From Allocatelliglobosispora scoriae (GTDB lineage: Bacteria; Actinomycetota; Actinomycetes; Mycobacteriales; Micromonosporaceae): a stretch of DNA of 64,000 nt. The position numbers and the translations under genes were made by a program. The stretch lies in contig NZ_JACHMN010000001.1 of assembly GCF_014204945.1 (NCBI RefSeq), positions 930,001 to 994,000 of the forward strand, given 5' to 3'. Numbering within the stretch: position 1 is the stretch's first letter; each line of letters opens with the position of its first letter. Shown here piece after piece: positions 42,698 to 52,700 of the stretch. A model generated the notes under the pieces. That model did no database searches. It was not told where the DNA came from and saw only the letters and a list, made by a program, of their open reading frames with translations.

Positions 42698-45600
42698 GAC
42701 AGGAAATCCACGAGGTGCTGCATGTCCATGGCCCTGTTCACCGTATTACCCCAATTGTGCTCGGCCATTTCTACCATGGCCGCGCTCGTCTTTTTGAGAA
42801 GGTCATGCTTGAGGCTGGAACACGACTGAACGCAGCCGACGACCTTATCGATCTGCTTCTGCGAAGGTACGCGACCGTTCTTCAGTCGAATAGGCGAACC
42901 AACCAGCTTGTTCTTGACCACACCGACCGCCACCTCGACGTCGTCGATGTGCAGGTGGGCGCCCTTGGTCGCCCAGTCCGAAGCCATGGGCGAGACCTTG
43001 ATGCCGTTGCAGTTGTGGACCAGGACCGGCGTATCGCCCGCCAGCACGTAGAACGTGTGGATCTCGGCGACGGTGAGGTCGTACATGTACTGGTCACCGG
43101 TGTAGTTGCGGACGAGCACGACCTGCGCTGCTTCGCCGCTCCGAACGTGGAGCTCGGCACCGGGCTGGAGATCGCCGGCGTTGACCCAGACCTTGCGGAC
43201 CTCGTCCCAGAAGGGATGGTTCTGCGAGGTCTCGATCGTGGTGGTCGCACCGCTCGCGGTCTTCACGACCAGATCGGTGAGGGCGGTGTCCCGGTTGAGG
43301 TGGACGGCGAGGACTTCCCGCGACTCCGTCGTGCCGCTGACCGGATCGGTGGCGGCCACGGTGTCGCCGGCCTTGACGTCCTTGATCGGCCGTTGGCTGC
43401 CGTCGGCCATCTGGACCTTGGTCTCCGGGGTGAAGCTCTTACCGCATCCCTTGAAGAGGTTGCCGAAGCCGCGGGCGATGTTGCGCGCTTCGGCTCCCGC
43501 GGCCTTCTTGCCCGCCTCGGCCGCACCCTTCACGCCGGCACCGGCCATCAGTCCCGAAGCACCGGCCTTGAGAGCCTGGCCGGCGATCGAGCCGACGCCG
43601 CCCATGACACCGCCGACGATCGCGCCGACCGCGCCGGTCTTGAGCATGCCGCCCCAGGAGAAGTTGCCCTTACCCTCGACTTTCGTCTCGATGGCGTAGG
43701 TGACCATGTTGGTGACGGCGCCGGCGAGCGCGCCGCAGGCGACCGCGCCGACACCGGTGATGCCGATCGCCGCGGCGCAGCCGATGCCGACGGCGAGCCC
43801 GGCGACGGTGCCGATGATGGCGGCCTTGTGCTCGTCGACCCAGTTGACCGTCGACGTCGCGGCCTTCTTGAGCCCGCACTTGATGGGGTTCTTCTTGCAC
43901 CAGGCCCGCTGCTGCTGTTCCTTCGCCCGCTTCTGCCGGTCGAGTTCCTGCTGGCGCAGGCGGTCCATCTCGGCGGGGTCCACGTACTTGTTCATGGTTT
44001 CCGCGCCGCTCTTGCCGTAGTACTGCTCGTCGGTGCGAAGACCGGTCGGGTCGCTGTGGGTGACCGGGCTGTTCTCCGCGTAGGCGTAGCCCTGCAGCTG
44101 CTGCGGGTCGTTGTGGTCGACCACCGGGTCGGGCGAGATGAACCGGCCGATGGGGGCGTCGTAGGAGCGGGCCCCGACCTGCACGAGACCGGTCGGATCG
44201 TTGGTACCGCCGACGAAGCCCTTCTCGTTCACCCACGGACCGGGAGTGCCACGCGCCTCCCCGAAGGGCATCTGCCGCCGAACGGTCACGGTCTGGGCCA
44301 CGGCGGTGACGGAGGCGTCCGCGGTGCCCTGGCTGTCGCTGGCCAGCCAGGTGATGCCGTTCGCGGCGGTACGCTGCCCGAGCGTGGTCCCGCCGAACGA
44401 GTAGAACCTGGTGCAGGACTTGGCGTTGGTCGCGGTGGTGTACCGCAGTTCGCTGTCGGGCAGATAGAGGGTCTTGCCGGTGCCGTCCTTGCGGATGAGC
44501 CGGTTGCCGTCGGGGTCGTAGACGAAGCTGACACTGCCGGCGGTGTCGGTGATGCTGGAGACACGCCCCTCGTAGTCCCACTGCAGGGTCTGGTTGCCGC
44601 CGGCACCGGGGCGGGTGAGCGTGTTCCCGGAGTTGTCGTAGGTATAGGAGGCCGTCCTCGTGCCGGCGCCGTCGGTCGTGCTCGTGCCAGTGAGGGTGTG
44701 CGGACGGGCGCCGCCGGCCTGATAGGTGTAGTCGGTGACGGCGTCCCCGGCCGCGGTCGCGTACCGGGTCTGCTTCTTGCGCCGGCCGACGGTGTCGTAC
44801 TCGTACTGCACCCGGTACTGGGCCGGTCCACCGAGGGTCTTCGATCCGGTGCAGAGTCCGGAGGACGGCGTCCACGCCTCGGTCAGCCGCTCATAGCGGT
44901 CGTGTTCGAAGCACTGCACGTCGCTGGAGCCGCCGGCGGGGGTGTCGGCGATCTTCGTGATGGTGCCGTAGTCGTTGAAGGTGTAGTGCAGGTCCGTGAC
45001 GGTGTTCGGTGCGACCTTGTCGCGCTCGGTCTTGAGGTTGACGATGCGCCCGGTCTCCAGCTCGTAGCCGCGCGACAGGTAGGTCCGGGGTCCGTCGCCG
45101 TCGTTGTCGTCGGTGGAGACGGTGCCGTTGAACAGCGAGTACTGGGTCGGCAGGGCGAGCGCGTTGAACGACGTCCGCTCCACGAGCCACTTCTGCGGAT
45201 CGTTGCCGTAGAAGCTGCTGAGTGTTCCCGCCATGCCGAGCGCGTTGTATCCGAACATCAGCGTTTCGCTGGAGAGGTCGCCCACGGTCGGCGAGGTGGT
45301 GCTGTTCGGCGTGCCGTCGACGTTGTAGCCCGTGTAGTAGGTGTAGTCGCCGGCGAGCCCGGTCTCGGCGGTGGGGATGCTGACCGTGCTGACGGTGGGC
45401 TGGTACTGGTCGTTGTACTGCGTGGTGCTCGACTTGTACTGCCGCCCGTTGTCGTATCGGGTCCACGACGCGGCATAGCCCTTGGCGAGCGTGAGGTCGG
45501 GCAGCGGCGCGGTGTCGTAGCTCCACGCGGCCAGCTGGTTCGCCGCCGTGATCGACGTGTGGTAGAGGCCGGTCCTGCGGTTGAGGTTGTCGTAGGTGTA

Positions 45601-48600
45601 GTGCAGGACCTTGCCCCGGCCGTCGGTGGAGGACGTGGTCCGGCCGGCGTTGTCGAAGGTCGACGTCGTGGTGCCGGCGTCCGGGTCGGTGGTGGACCAG
45701 TTACGCCCGCGCAGGTCGTAGAGGTAGGTCCATTCGTATCCGGCCGGGTCTTTGACCTTCTCGAGCAGGCCGCGAGAGTTGTAGCTGTAGGTGGTCTTGT
45801 CGTAGGTGCTGGGAGCGGCGTCGAGCGGGCCCGGGATCCGGGTCGCGAATTGGCGCAGCTCGGTGGTCCGGCCGTTCTCGTCGACGATCGTGAGTCTGCC
45901 GGTACCGCCTTCCGGCGGCGTCACAGCGGTGTAGTCACCGCCGTACTTCGTGGTGGTGCGCCACCGCTCGGTGTTGTACGGCTGGAAAATCTCCGCGACG
46001 GAGCGGCCCGCGCCGTCGTACACCGTGCGGGTCTGGGTGGGGACGGTGATGCCCTCGTCGACCGGGGCGACGATCGTCGTGCCCGGCGCGCCCGAGGCGT
46101 CGTGGTACGGCGCGAAACTGCGCACCGTCCGCCCGGCCGTGTCGTAGAAGACGTCGGTGAGCAGCCGCCCGCCCGACGGTGACGCCGTCTGCGTCTGCCG
46201 TTGGCGCACGAGCCCGTCGAACAGGTTGTACGAGGTGGTGTAGCCCCCGGTGGGGTTGAGCTGCTTGGTGGTGACCACGTTGGCGCCGTCGGTCCGGATC
46301 AGGTACTCGTAGACGACGTTGGCCGAGTCGGTGCCCTTGACCCGGCCCGGCAGCCAGGCGCTGGTGAGCCGGCCGAGCCCGTCGTAGGCGAGATCGGTGC
46401 GGCGGCCGTTCTGGTCCACGGTGGAGGTCATGAGCCCCAGCGCGGGTTCGACGGTCGTGGTCGTGGTCCAACCGCGGGGGTTGGTGTCGACGGTCTGGGT
46501 GACCGGACCGGTGGTGGCGGGCGTGTACGCCGTCGCCGACCGGTAGTTCATCGGGTCCCACGACTCGACGACCCGGCCTAGTGCGTCGTAGGCGGACCTG
46601 CTGAGCTCGTAGTACGTCGGGTTGGTGGCGCTCCACACGCTGAGCGCCTCGGTCTTGGTGACGTCGCCCTTGGTGGGCATGGTGCCGAACGTCGTCGCGC
46701 CGTCGTAGTAGGTGCGGCCGTCGCCGATCACGTCCGCCTCGGTGGTGGTGCCCGCGACGACCTTGGCGCAGTCGACCGAGAAGCTCTGCGTGCGGTGCTG
46801 CGACGACATGAGCCAGAGCGTGGTGTTGCGCGGCTCGTACGTGGTGGTCATGCACTGCTCGTCCCCGGCCACGGCGTCGTCGCCGAAGTCGTCGGCGCGG
46901 ATGATCATGCCGTAGGCGTCGAAGGTGTTCTTCGTCGAGGAGACGCGGGCGCTACGGCCGTCGCGGGCCGTCCGCGTGTGCACCGCCTGGGTGTTGACGA
47001 ACTTCGACGTCGTGGTGACGCCGTTGATGACGCGGGTCGCGGTCGCGGCGGACTGCCAGGGATCGTTGATCGAGCCGGAGACCTCCGCGCCGCCGACACC
47101 GTTGAACGTGCGGGTCTCCCGGATCATCCCGGAGTAGGCCTCCTCGTCCGGAACACTGCCGCCCAGCGAGTCCGTGACGTTGGCGGTGCGGGTGCCGGTC
47201 GGCATCTTGTCCCCGTGCATGCCGCGGAAGTAGAGCGTCTCGCTGTAGGTGCGCTCGTCCGGGTTGCCGGGCGCGGTCGGCGCCTCACCGGAGGACGTGC
47301 CGACCTTCGCGTAGCCGCGCCAGTTCGACCAGGTCTTCTGGTCGGCGCTGATCAGCCCGTCGTCGTCGGCGTAGTGCCACGCCGGGTCGCCGATGTACGT
47401 GTACTGGTGCAGCACCCGCTTCGAGCCGCCGGTCAGGTCGTTCTCGACCACCTTGTCCACGACGTACTTGTGGAACCAGTCGGTGATCTCGCCGGTGATC
47501 GGATCCGGGGTCCAGCGCACCGGATAGCAGCGCAGCACGTTGGTGTGCGCCGCCGACGGCATCCGTGACCCCGCGACGCAGTCCGGGCCGAGGTAGGAGA
47601 TCTGGATCAGGGCACCGGTCTCGGTGTTGATCGCGGTGAGCCGGCTCCAGTTCATCGACGGCGACGCGTCGATCCCGTCGACTCGGTTGTGCATCGGCGT
47701 ACCGACGAACGTGACGTCCGGGATCGTCGTCGTCATGCCGACCAGCCCGGCGTGGGACACCCGGTCCAGCCACAGGCCGGCCCGGGTGCCGTCCTGCGGG
47801 TCGGGGTAGGAGTGGGTGAGCGTCCACCGCTCGACGTCACGGAAGTTCGACGCCGGAGCGTCCCACACCCGCGTGGTGATCGACGCCAGCCGTCGGGTCG
47901 TCCAGAACGACGGCGACGTCTGCGCGCAGGTCGCGCCGCTGGCGCAGTTGAGGTCCCACGGCGTGTCCGGCCAGTGCGCCTTGTCCTTGGTGGCGCAGCC
48001 CGACAGGCACCGGTCGGCGTAGCTGAAGCTCACCCGAGCCGACGCGTGCCCGGTGAACACGGTGTCCGCACCGGTGGCCAGGTCCGGCTCGACCCGGGTG
48101 CCGTAGTCGACGTGGTCGAGGTAGCCCTCGCGGACATACGACGCCTGCGGGCCGTTGTTCTTGCTGTAGTAGTTCGTGTCCATGCCGTACCAGTACGACA
48201 TCGTGTTGCCGTGCGGGTCCACGACGTAGTCCAGGTTCCACCGGTACGCCTGCGTGCACGACGACGCGGCGAACGTCGCGGCGCGGCAGGGCTCGCCGAC
48301 GTGGTTGCCGAACACCGGCGATGTCCACACCGACTGCGTCGTCGTCCCGGCCGGCGCGCCCGGCAGCTGGTTGCGGCCGAACCAGTACTGGGTGCCGTTG
48401 ACGGTGGTGACCACCCACCACTCGCCGTCGTTGTCGCCGTTGGACGCCCCGGTCTTGCGCTCGATGCGGGAACCGTCGTCGTTGCGCGGGTGCCACTTGT
48501 TCGGGTCGCTGTTGTCCCGGATCAGCTCCGAGCCGCCGCCGTTGAGGCTCATCGTGGCGTTGTCGGTCGCCCAGCACTGGTCGCCGGTCTTGACCGAGTT

Positions 48601-49698
48601 GTTGCCGCCGTTGGCCTGGTCCTCGCCGCAGCTCTTGTAGCGGCGCTCGATGTAGCCGCTCGTCGACAGCTCGAAGCCCTCACCGACGATCGACGGCTGG
48701 TTGTTCGACGTGACCATCCGGCCGTCGACGGACTGCGCCGAGTACGTGACCTGCAGGGTCGGCGACGGGCCGCCCAGCGCCGGCGGCGTACGCATCGGGT
48801 ACGACCAGGAGAAGTCGCCGGACGAACCGCCGGCGGACCAGGTGCCCGACGCCGACAGGCTGGTGGCGCCGTAGCTGCCGGCGGCGCCGGAGGCCCCGGC
48901 GGTCAGCGCGACGATCCGTGCCCCGCCGGCCGCCGCGGCCTGCGGCGACACACCGGCGGGCGTACCGACGACGACGTCGGCCGAGACCCGGTTGGCCACG
49001 GTGTCGTTGCGGCTGGGCAGCGCCGTTGCACGGCACTGCGGCAGCCCCGGCGTGGTCAACGCGCACGACGGCAGCTCCACCAGGCGCAGCCGGGTCGACC
49101 AGTCCGCGCCGTACGCGGTGGCGAACGCGGCGTAGTCGACCGTCACGTTGACCGAGCCCGTGCCCGCCTTGTTGTCGGCACGGTCGACCTTCAGCAGCAG
49201 GCCCCGCACGTTCGCCTTCGCCGACGCCTGCTGGTCGAGCACCTCGACGCGTACCCTCGCCGGCACCGCCGCGCTCACGGCGGCGGTCGAACGGGCCTGC
49301 TTCGCCGAGGCCGGTCGTGCGACAGTGACCGGACCCGTCGGCGCTGCGGCCTTGGCATCCGCCACCGCCCCGGGCTGGGCGGCGATGACGTCGAGCTCCG
49401 CTGTGGACGGCGCCGGCCAGACCGCGGCCGGACTCGCCGACGCCGGCCTGCTCGTGTCCGCCACCGGCTTTCCGGCGGCGATCGGCCTCGTCTTCACGCT
49501 CGGCACCTTGGCCGACTGCGTCGGCGCGAACGGCTTGGGCGGCGCCGCGAAGACCGGCGCCTGAGCGCTGATCGACATCGCCATCGCCAACGGCAAGGCG
49601 AGAAGCGTCCCCCACCGTCCGCGGCGAAGAGCAGCGGACCAGGCGCGCCGATGCCTCCAGGTCGCAGGGGAGTACGAGGACAGTTGGGGAACTTGCAC
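42694..49698 (-). CDS. RHS-repeat polymorphic toxin with Hint domain
   Basis: This 2334-residue exported protein has a signal peptide (core LLALPLAMAMSISAQAPVFA), an N-terminal beta region, and many YD/RHS repeats (e.g. DGLGRLTSAW, YDTAGRTVRSFAPY, YDPDGNRLIRKDG). The RHS core end IGRFISPDPVVDHNDPQQLQGYAYAENSPV and a Gly/Ala-rich hydrophobic pretoxin segment follow. Next is a Hint autoprotease (43009-43446; CGKSFTPETKVQMADG ... VLVHNC) and a 104-residue C-terminal toxin (42697-43008) that I do not recognise. The RHS shell probably encapsulates the toxin, and Hint releases it. GTG 49698 has GGAGG six bases upstream; an ATG at 49761 overlapping the previous stop has a poorer site. Confidence 0.9.
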   Translation of the reverse strand: MQVPQLSSYSPATWRHRRAWSAALRRGRWGTLLALPLAMAMSISAQAPVFAAPPKPFAPTQSAKVPSVKTRPIAAGKPVADTSRPASASPAAVWPAPSTAELDVIAAQPGAVADAKAAAPTGPVTVARPASAKQARSTAAVSAAVPARVRVEVLDQQASAKANVRGLLLKVDRADNKAGTGSVNVTVDYAAFATAYGADWSTRLRLVELPSCALTTPGLPQCRATALPSRNDTVANRVSADVVVGTPAGVSPQAAAAGGARIVALTAGASGAAGSYGATSLSASGTWSAGGSSGDFSWSYPMRTPPALGGPSPTLQVTYSAQSVDGRMVTSNNQPSIVGEGFELSTSGYIERRYKSCGEDQANGGNNSVKTGDQCWATDNATMSLNGGGSELIRDNSDPNKWHPRNDDGSRIERKTGASNGDNDGEWWVVTTVNGTQYWFGRNQLPGAPAGTTTQSVWTSPVFGNHVGEPCRAATFAASSCTQAYRWNLDYVVDPHGNTMSYWYGMDTNYYSKNNGPQASYVREGYLDHVDYGTRVEPDLATGADTVFTGHASARVSFSYADRCLSGCATKDKAHWPDTPWDLNCASGATCAQTSPSFWTTRRLASITTRVWDAPASNFRDVERWTLTHSYPDPQDGTRAGLWLDRVSHAGLVGMTTTIPDVTFVGTPMHNRVDGIDASPSMNWSRLTAINTETGALIQISYLGPDCVAGSRMPSAAHTNVLRCYPVRWTPDPITGEITDWFHKYVVDKVVENDLTGGSKRVLHQYTYIGDPAWHYADDDGLISADQKTWSNWRGYAKVGTSSGEAPTAPGNPDERTYSETLYFRGMHGDKMPTGTRTANVTDSLGGSVPDEEAYSGMIRETRTFNGVGGAEVSGSINDPWQSAATATRVINGVTTTSKFVNTQAVHTRTARDGRSARVSSTKNTFDAYGMIIRADDFGDDAVAGDEQCMTTTYEPRNTTLWLMSSQHRTQSFSVDCAKVVAGTTTEADVIGDGRTYYDGATTFGTMPTKGDVTKTEALSVWSATNPTYYELSRSAYDALGRVVESWDPMNYRSATAYTPATTGPVTQTVDTNPRGWTTTTTVEPALGLMTSTVDQNGRRTDLAYDGLGRLTSAWLPGRVKGTDSANVVYEYLIRTDGANVVTTKQLNPTGGYTTSYNLFDGLVRQRQTQTASPSGGRLLTDVFYDTAGRTVRSFAPYHDASGAPGTTIVAPVDEGITVPTQTRTVYDGAGRSVAEIFQPYNTERWRTTTKYGGDYTAVTPPEGGTGRLTIVDENGRTTELRQFATRIPGPLDAAPSTYDKTTYSYNSRGLLEKVKDPAGYEWTYLYDLRGRNWSTTDPDAGTTTSTFDNAGRTTSSTDGRGKVLHYTYDNLNRRTGLYHTSITAANQLAAWSYDTAPLPDLTLAKGYAASWTRYDNGRQYKSSTTQYNDQYQPTVSTVSIPTAETGLAGDYTYYTGYNVDGTPNSTTSPTVGDLSSETLMFGYNALGMAGTLSSFYGNDPQKWLVERTSFNALALPTQYSLFNGTVSTDDNDGDGPRTYLSRGYELETGRIVNLKTERDKVAPNTVTDLHYTFNDYGTITKIADTPAGGSSDVQCFEHDRYERLTEAWTPSSGLCTGSKTLGGPAQYRVQYEYDTVGRRKKQTRYATAAGDAVTDYTYQAGGARPHTLTGTSTTDGAGTRTASYTYDNSGNTLTRPGAGGNQTLQWDYEGRVSSITDTAGSVSFVYDPDGNRLIRKDGTGKTLYLPDSELRYTTATNAKSCTRFYSFGGTTLGQRTAANGITWLASDSQGTADASVTAVAQTVTVRRQMPFGEARGTPGPWVNEKGFVGGTNDPTGLVQVGARSYDAPIGRFISPDPVVDHNDPQQLQGYAYAENSPVTHSDPTGLRTDEQYYGKSGAETMNKYVDPAEMDRLRQQELDRQKRAKEQQQRAWCKKNPIKCGLKKAATSTVNWVDEHKAAIIGTVAGLAVGIGCAAAIGITGVGAVACGALAGAVTNMVTYAIETKVEGKGNFSWGGMLKTGAVGAIVGGVMGGVGSIAGQALKAGASGLMAGAGVKGAAEAGKKAAGAEARNIARGFGNLFKGCGKSFTPETKVQMADGSQRPIKDVKAGDTVAATDPVSGTTESREVLAVHLNRDTALTDLVVKTASGATTTIETSQNHPFWDEVRKVWVNAGDLQPGAELHVRSGEAAQVVLVRNYTGDQYMYDLTVAEIHTFYVLAGDTPVLVHNCNGIKVSPMASDWATKGAHLHIDDVEVAVGVVKNKLVGSPIRLKNGRVPSQKQIDKVVGCVQSCSSLKHDLLKKTSAAMVEMAEHNWGNTVNRAMDMQHLVDFLS

Positions 49699-49757
49699 CG
49701 AGAACCTCCGGGAAATGACGGTGACGTGCTGACGTTGACTCCGGACCTGGAAGCCGG

Positions 49758-52700
49758 TCATGGGGCCGGTGGCGTGTAGGTGATCGCGCGGTTGTCCACA
49801 AGGGACGGCTGGAACGAGGAGTACGTCTGCCCGACGGCGCCGGTGTGGTCCTCGATGCCGGCGACCGTGGTCGCGCCCCGCTCGGCGGTGTTGTCCAGAC
49901 CGGTGTAGTTGAACGTGACGGTGCCGTTCTCACCGATCAACACCTCGAACGTCACCCGGCGCGACGTGTTGCCGTAGATGTAGACGTTGCGCCACTCGAT
50001 GACGAACTTCCGGTTGGGCGCGGATCCGAGCGTCGTGGTCCGCACGCTCGCCGAACCATCGACGACCAGGTCGTCCCAGAAGGCGTACAGCGCGGCGTTG
50101 GGACCGGCGGCGTTCGGTACCGCCGTGCGGTCGTCGGCGTGTGCGCCACCGGGGTTGGTGAAGCTGGCGAACCCGTTGGTCGACACCCAGACGCTGCTGT
50201 AGCTCTGGCCGTAGTACGTCACCGGGAACGGCAGCGTCACCTGGGTGACGCCTTCGTCGCCGGTCAACGGCAGCACCGTGGTGTCCGCGTTCACGAACGA
50301 CTGGGTGCTGGTCGAGCACGTGTAGCCGAAGCCGTCGGGGACGGCGGTCAGCGGCAGGTTGACCGTGGTGTTGCCGGCCAGGTAGACCGGTTGCGACACC
50401 GCGGCGCAGCCGTAGGCGGCCGTGACCGTATAGCCGTCCTGCTCCAGGTTGCTGAAGGAGTAGGCGCCGTTCGCCGCCGTCGTCACGGTCGTGCCCTGCG
50501 GCAGCAGCGTCACGGTGGCTCCGGCGACGGGAGACCCGCCCTGGGTGACCGTGCCGGACACCGTCCAGGTGCTGATCGGCTGGGCGTAGTCCGGGTAGTC
50601 GATGGCGATCGACTTGCCTGACGTCAGCATCGGCTGGTTGAAGGAGTACTGCAGGCCGTACGACCCGCCGTTGCTCTCCACGCCCACCGTCGCGGTCTCG
50701 CCGCGCTCCTTGGCGTCGTCGAGGCTGGCGTAGTTGAACGTGATGTCACCGTTCTCCGACAGCACCGCTTCGAAGGTGATCCGGCGCGGGAAGTCGTTGT
50801 AGAAGGCCGCGTTGCGCCACTCGACGACGAACTTCCGTGCAGGTGCGACGCCGACCACCGTGGTGCGGACGCTCGCGCTTCCGTCGATGTAGAGGTCGGC
50901 CCAGAACGGAGCCACGATCGAGTTCGGCACGCTGGGGTTCGGGATGCTCCCGTTGGTCCCGAGCGAGTCGCTGCCGGGGTTGGCGAAGGTCAGCAGGCCG
51001 TTGGTCGACACCCAGGCAGAGGCGAGGCTCTGGCCGTAGAACGGCATCGCGAACGGCAGACTGATCTGGGTGACGTTGTCGTCGCCGGTCAGCGGCAGCA
51101 CGGTGGTGTCGGCCGCGACGAACGGCTGCGCCGACTCCGTGCAGGTGTAGCCGAACACGTCGGACTGCGGGAACAGCTGCAGATCGGCGTAGGTCTTACC
51201 GGTGACCTCCACCTGGGTGCTGGCGAACACCCCGCAGCTACCGGGCACCACGGCCGACACGATGTACAGCCCGGCAGTCAGGCCGGTGAACTCGTACACC
51301 CCGTCGACACCGGTCACCCTCGTGGCGCCACCCGGCTGCAGGGTCACGGTGGCCCCGGCGACCGCGCTGCCGGACATCACGTCCACGACCGTGCCGGTCA
51401 GCGACGGCGGCGTGACGACCTGGATCAGCGTGCTGGTGATCGCGCTCAGCCGCCCCGCACTGGTCACCGCCTGTGCGAACAGCCGCACCTCCCCCGCCGC
51501 CACCGGCGTGACCGTCACGGTCACCTGCCCGCCGGCGGGAGTCAGGGTCGCCGTCGAGCCGAGCCCGGCCGCGCCCAGGCTGTACTTGACCGTCGTCACC
51601 GCCGGATCGCCACCCCCGTTGAACGTGACCTGGATCGGCTGGTTGACCTGGGTGGCGTTGCCGTTGGGGAAGGTGACGAGCGGCGACTCCGGGTTCAGCG
51701 AGTTGCTGAACTCCGGCTCGGTCGTACCCAGGACCCGGCCGTAGATCCGCACGTCGTCGACGCTGCCGTTGAAGAAGCTGTCGACGCCGCCGGCCCACAT
51801 CCGCCGGCCGAGCACCACCGGTCCGGTCGCGTTGAACCCGCCGGTGACCGTGGCGACACCGGCCTGCGCGACACCGTCGACGTAGAGCCGCATCTGGTGG
51901 GTGGCGACGTCGTAGGTCGCGACCAGGTAGGTCCACTTGCCGGCGGTCGGGGCCGCGTCCGACGACACCTGGTAGAGGGCCGGGGCGTCCACGTCCGAGC
52001 CGGTCATCGCGAAACGCCACCGGTTGGTCGGGCCCTGGTAGGCCAATGCCCAGGGCGACGTCCGGGTGCCGTCCTGGCTGACCGCGACGTACTGGCCGGT
52101 GCCGTTGAGCGTGTCGACCTTCACCCAGGCGGAGACCGTGAAGTTCGCATCGGTCCGCACCGTGGTGGGCGCGCCCGTCGTGGGTGACTTGGTGGCGACC
52201 GGTCCGCTCGTCACGGCCGTGGCGTTCGTGCCGTTGAACGACAGCGCCTTGCCGGTACCGCCGCGGCTGGCGACCCATACGGGGTTGGCCACCGTCATCG
52301 TGTTGCCGTGGTTCGACGCGTCGGCTGCGGTCGAGCCGGTCCCCTCGTCGAGCTTCCACCGCGCGTCGGGTCCGGCGCCGGCCTTGACGCTGAACGCGTA
52401 GGAGGTCGGCGAGGCCGAGAAGTTGCCGCCGCCGTCGCGGCTCCAGACCCGCAGGGTGAACGCGTCATCGGTCGGCGGGGTGATGCCTACCGTGGCTTTC
52501 TGGTCGCCGGGGTTCGCCGCGACCTTGATCGCGTTCGCCGCCGACGTGCCGGTGTCCAGCGTGTACGCGTAGCCGGCGAAGTCGGAGGGGATCGATGCCG
52601 GCGGGAAGAAGGTGAAGGTGCCCGCGATCCCGGCACCGCCGTGGCGCTGCCCGTCGGATGGGTAGTCGGTGGAGGTCACCTGTGACGGCGGGTTCGGTGG

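Noticed and set aside
42715-46182. 1155-codon plus-strand open frame opposite the RHS gene
   Set aside because: Despite its length it is V/G/R/D-rich without domains, and the minus strand carries YD repeats and a Hint domain in frame throughout.
49699-49761. ATG at 49761 as the RHS start, overlapping the previous stop codon
   Set aside because: The GTG at 49698 has GGAGG at ideal spacing and gives a normal signal peptide; the overlap alone is weaker evidence, though not excluded.
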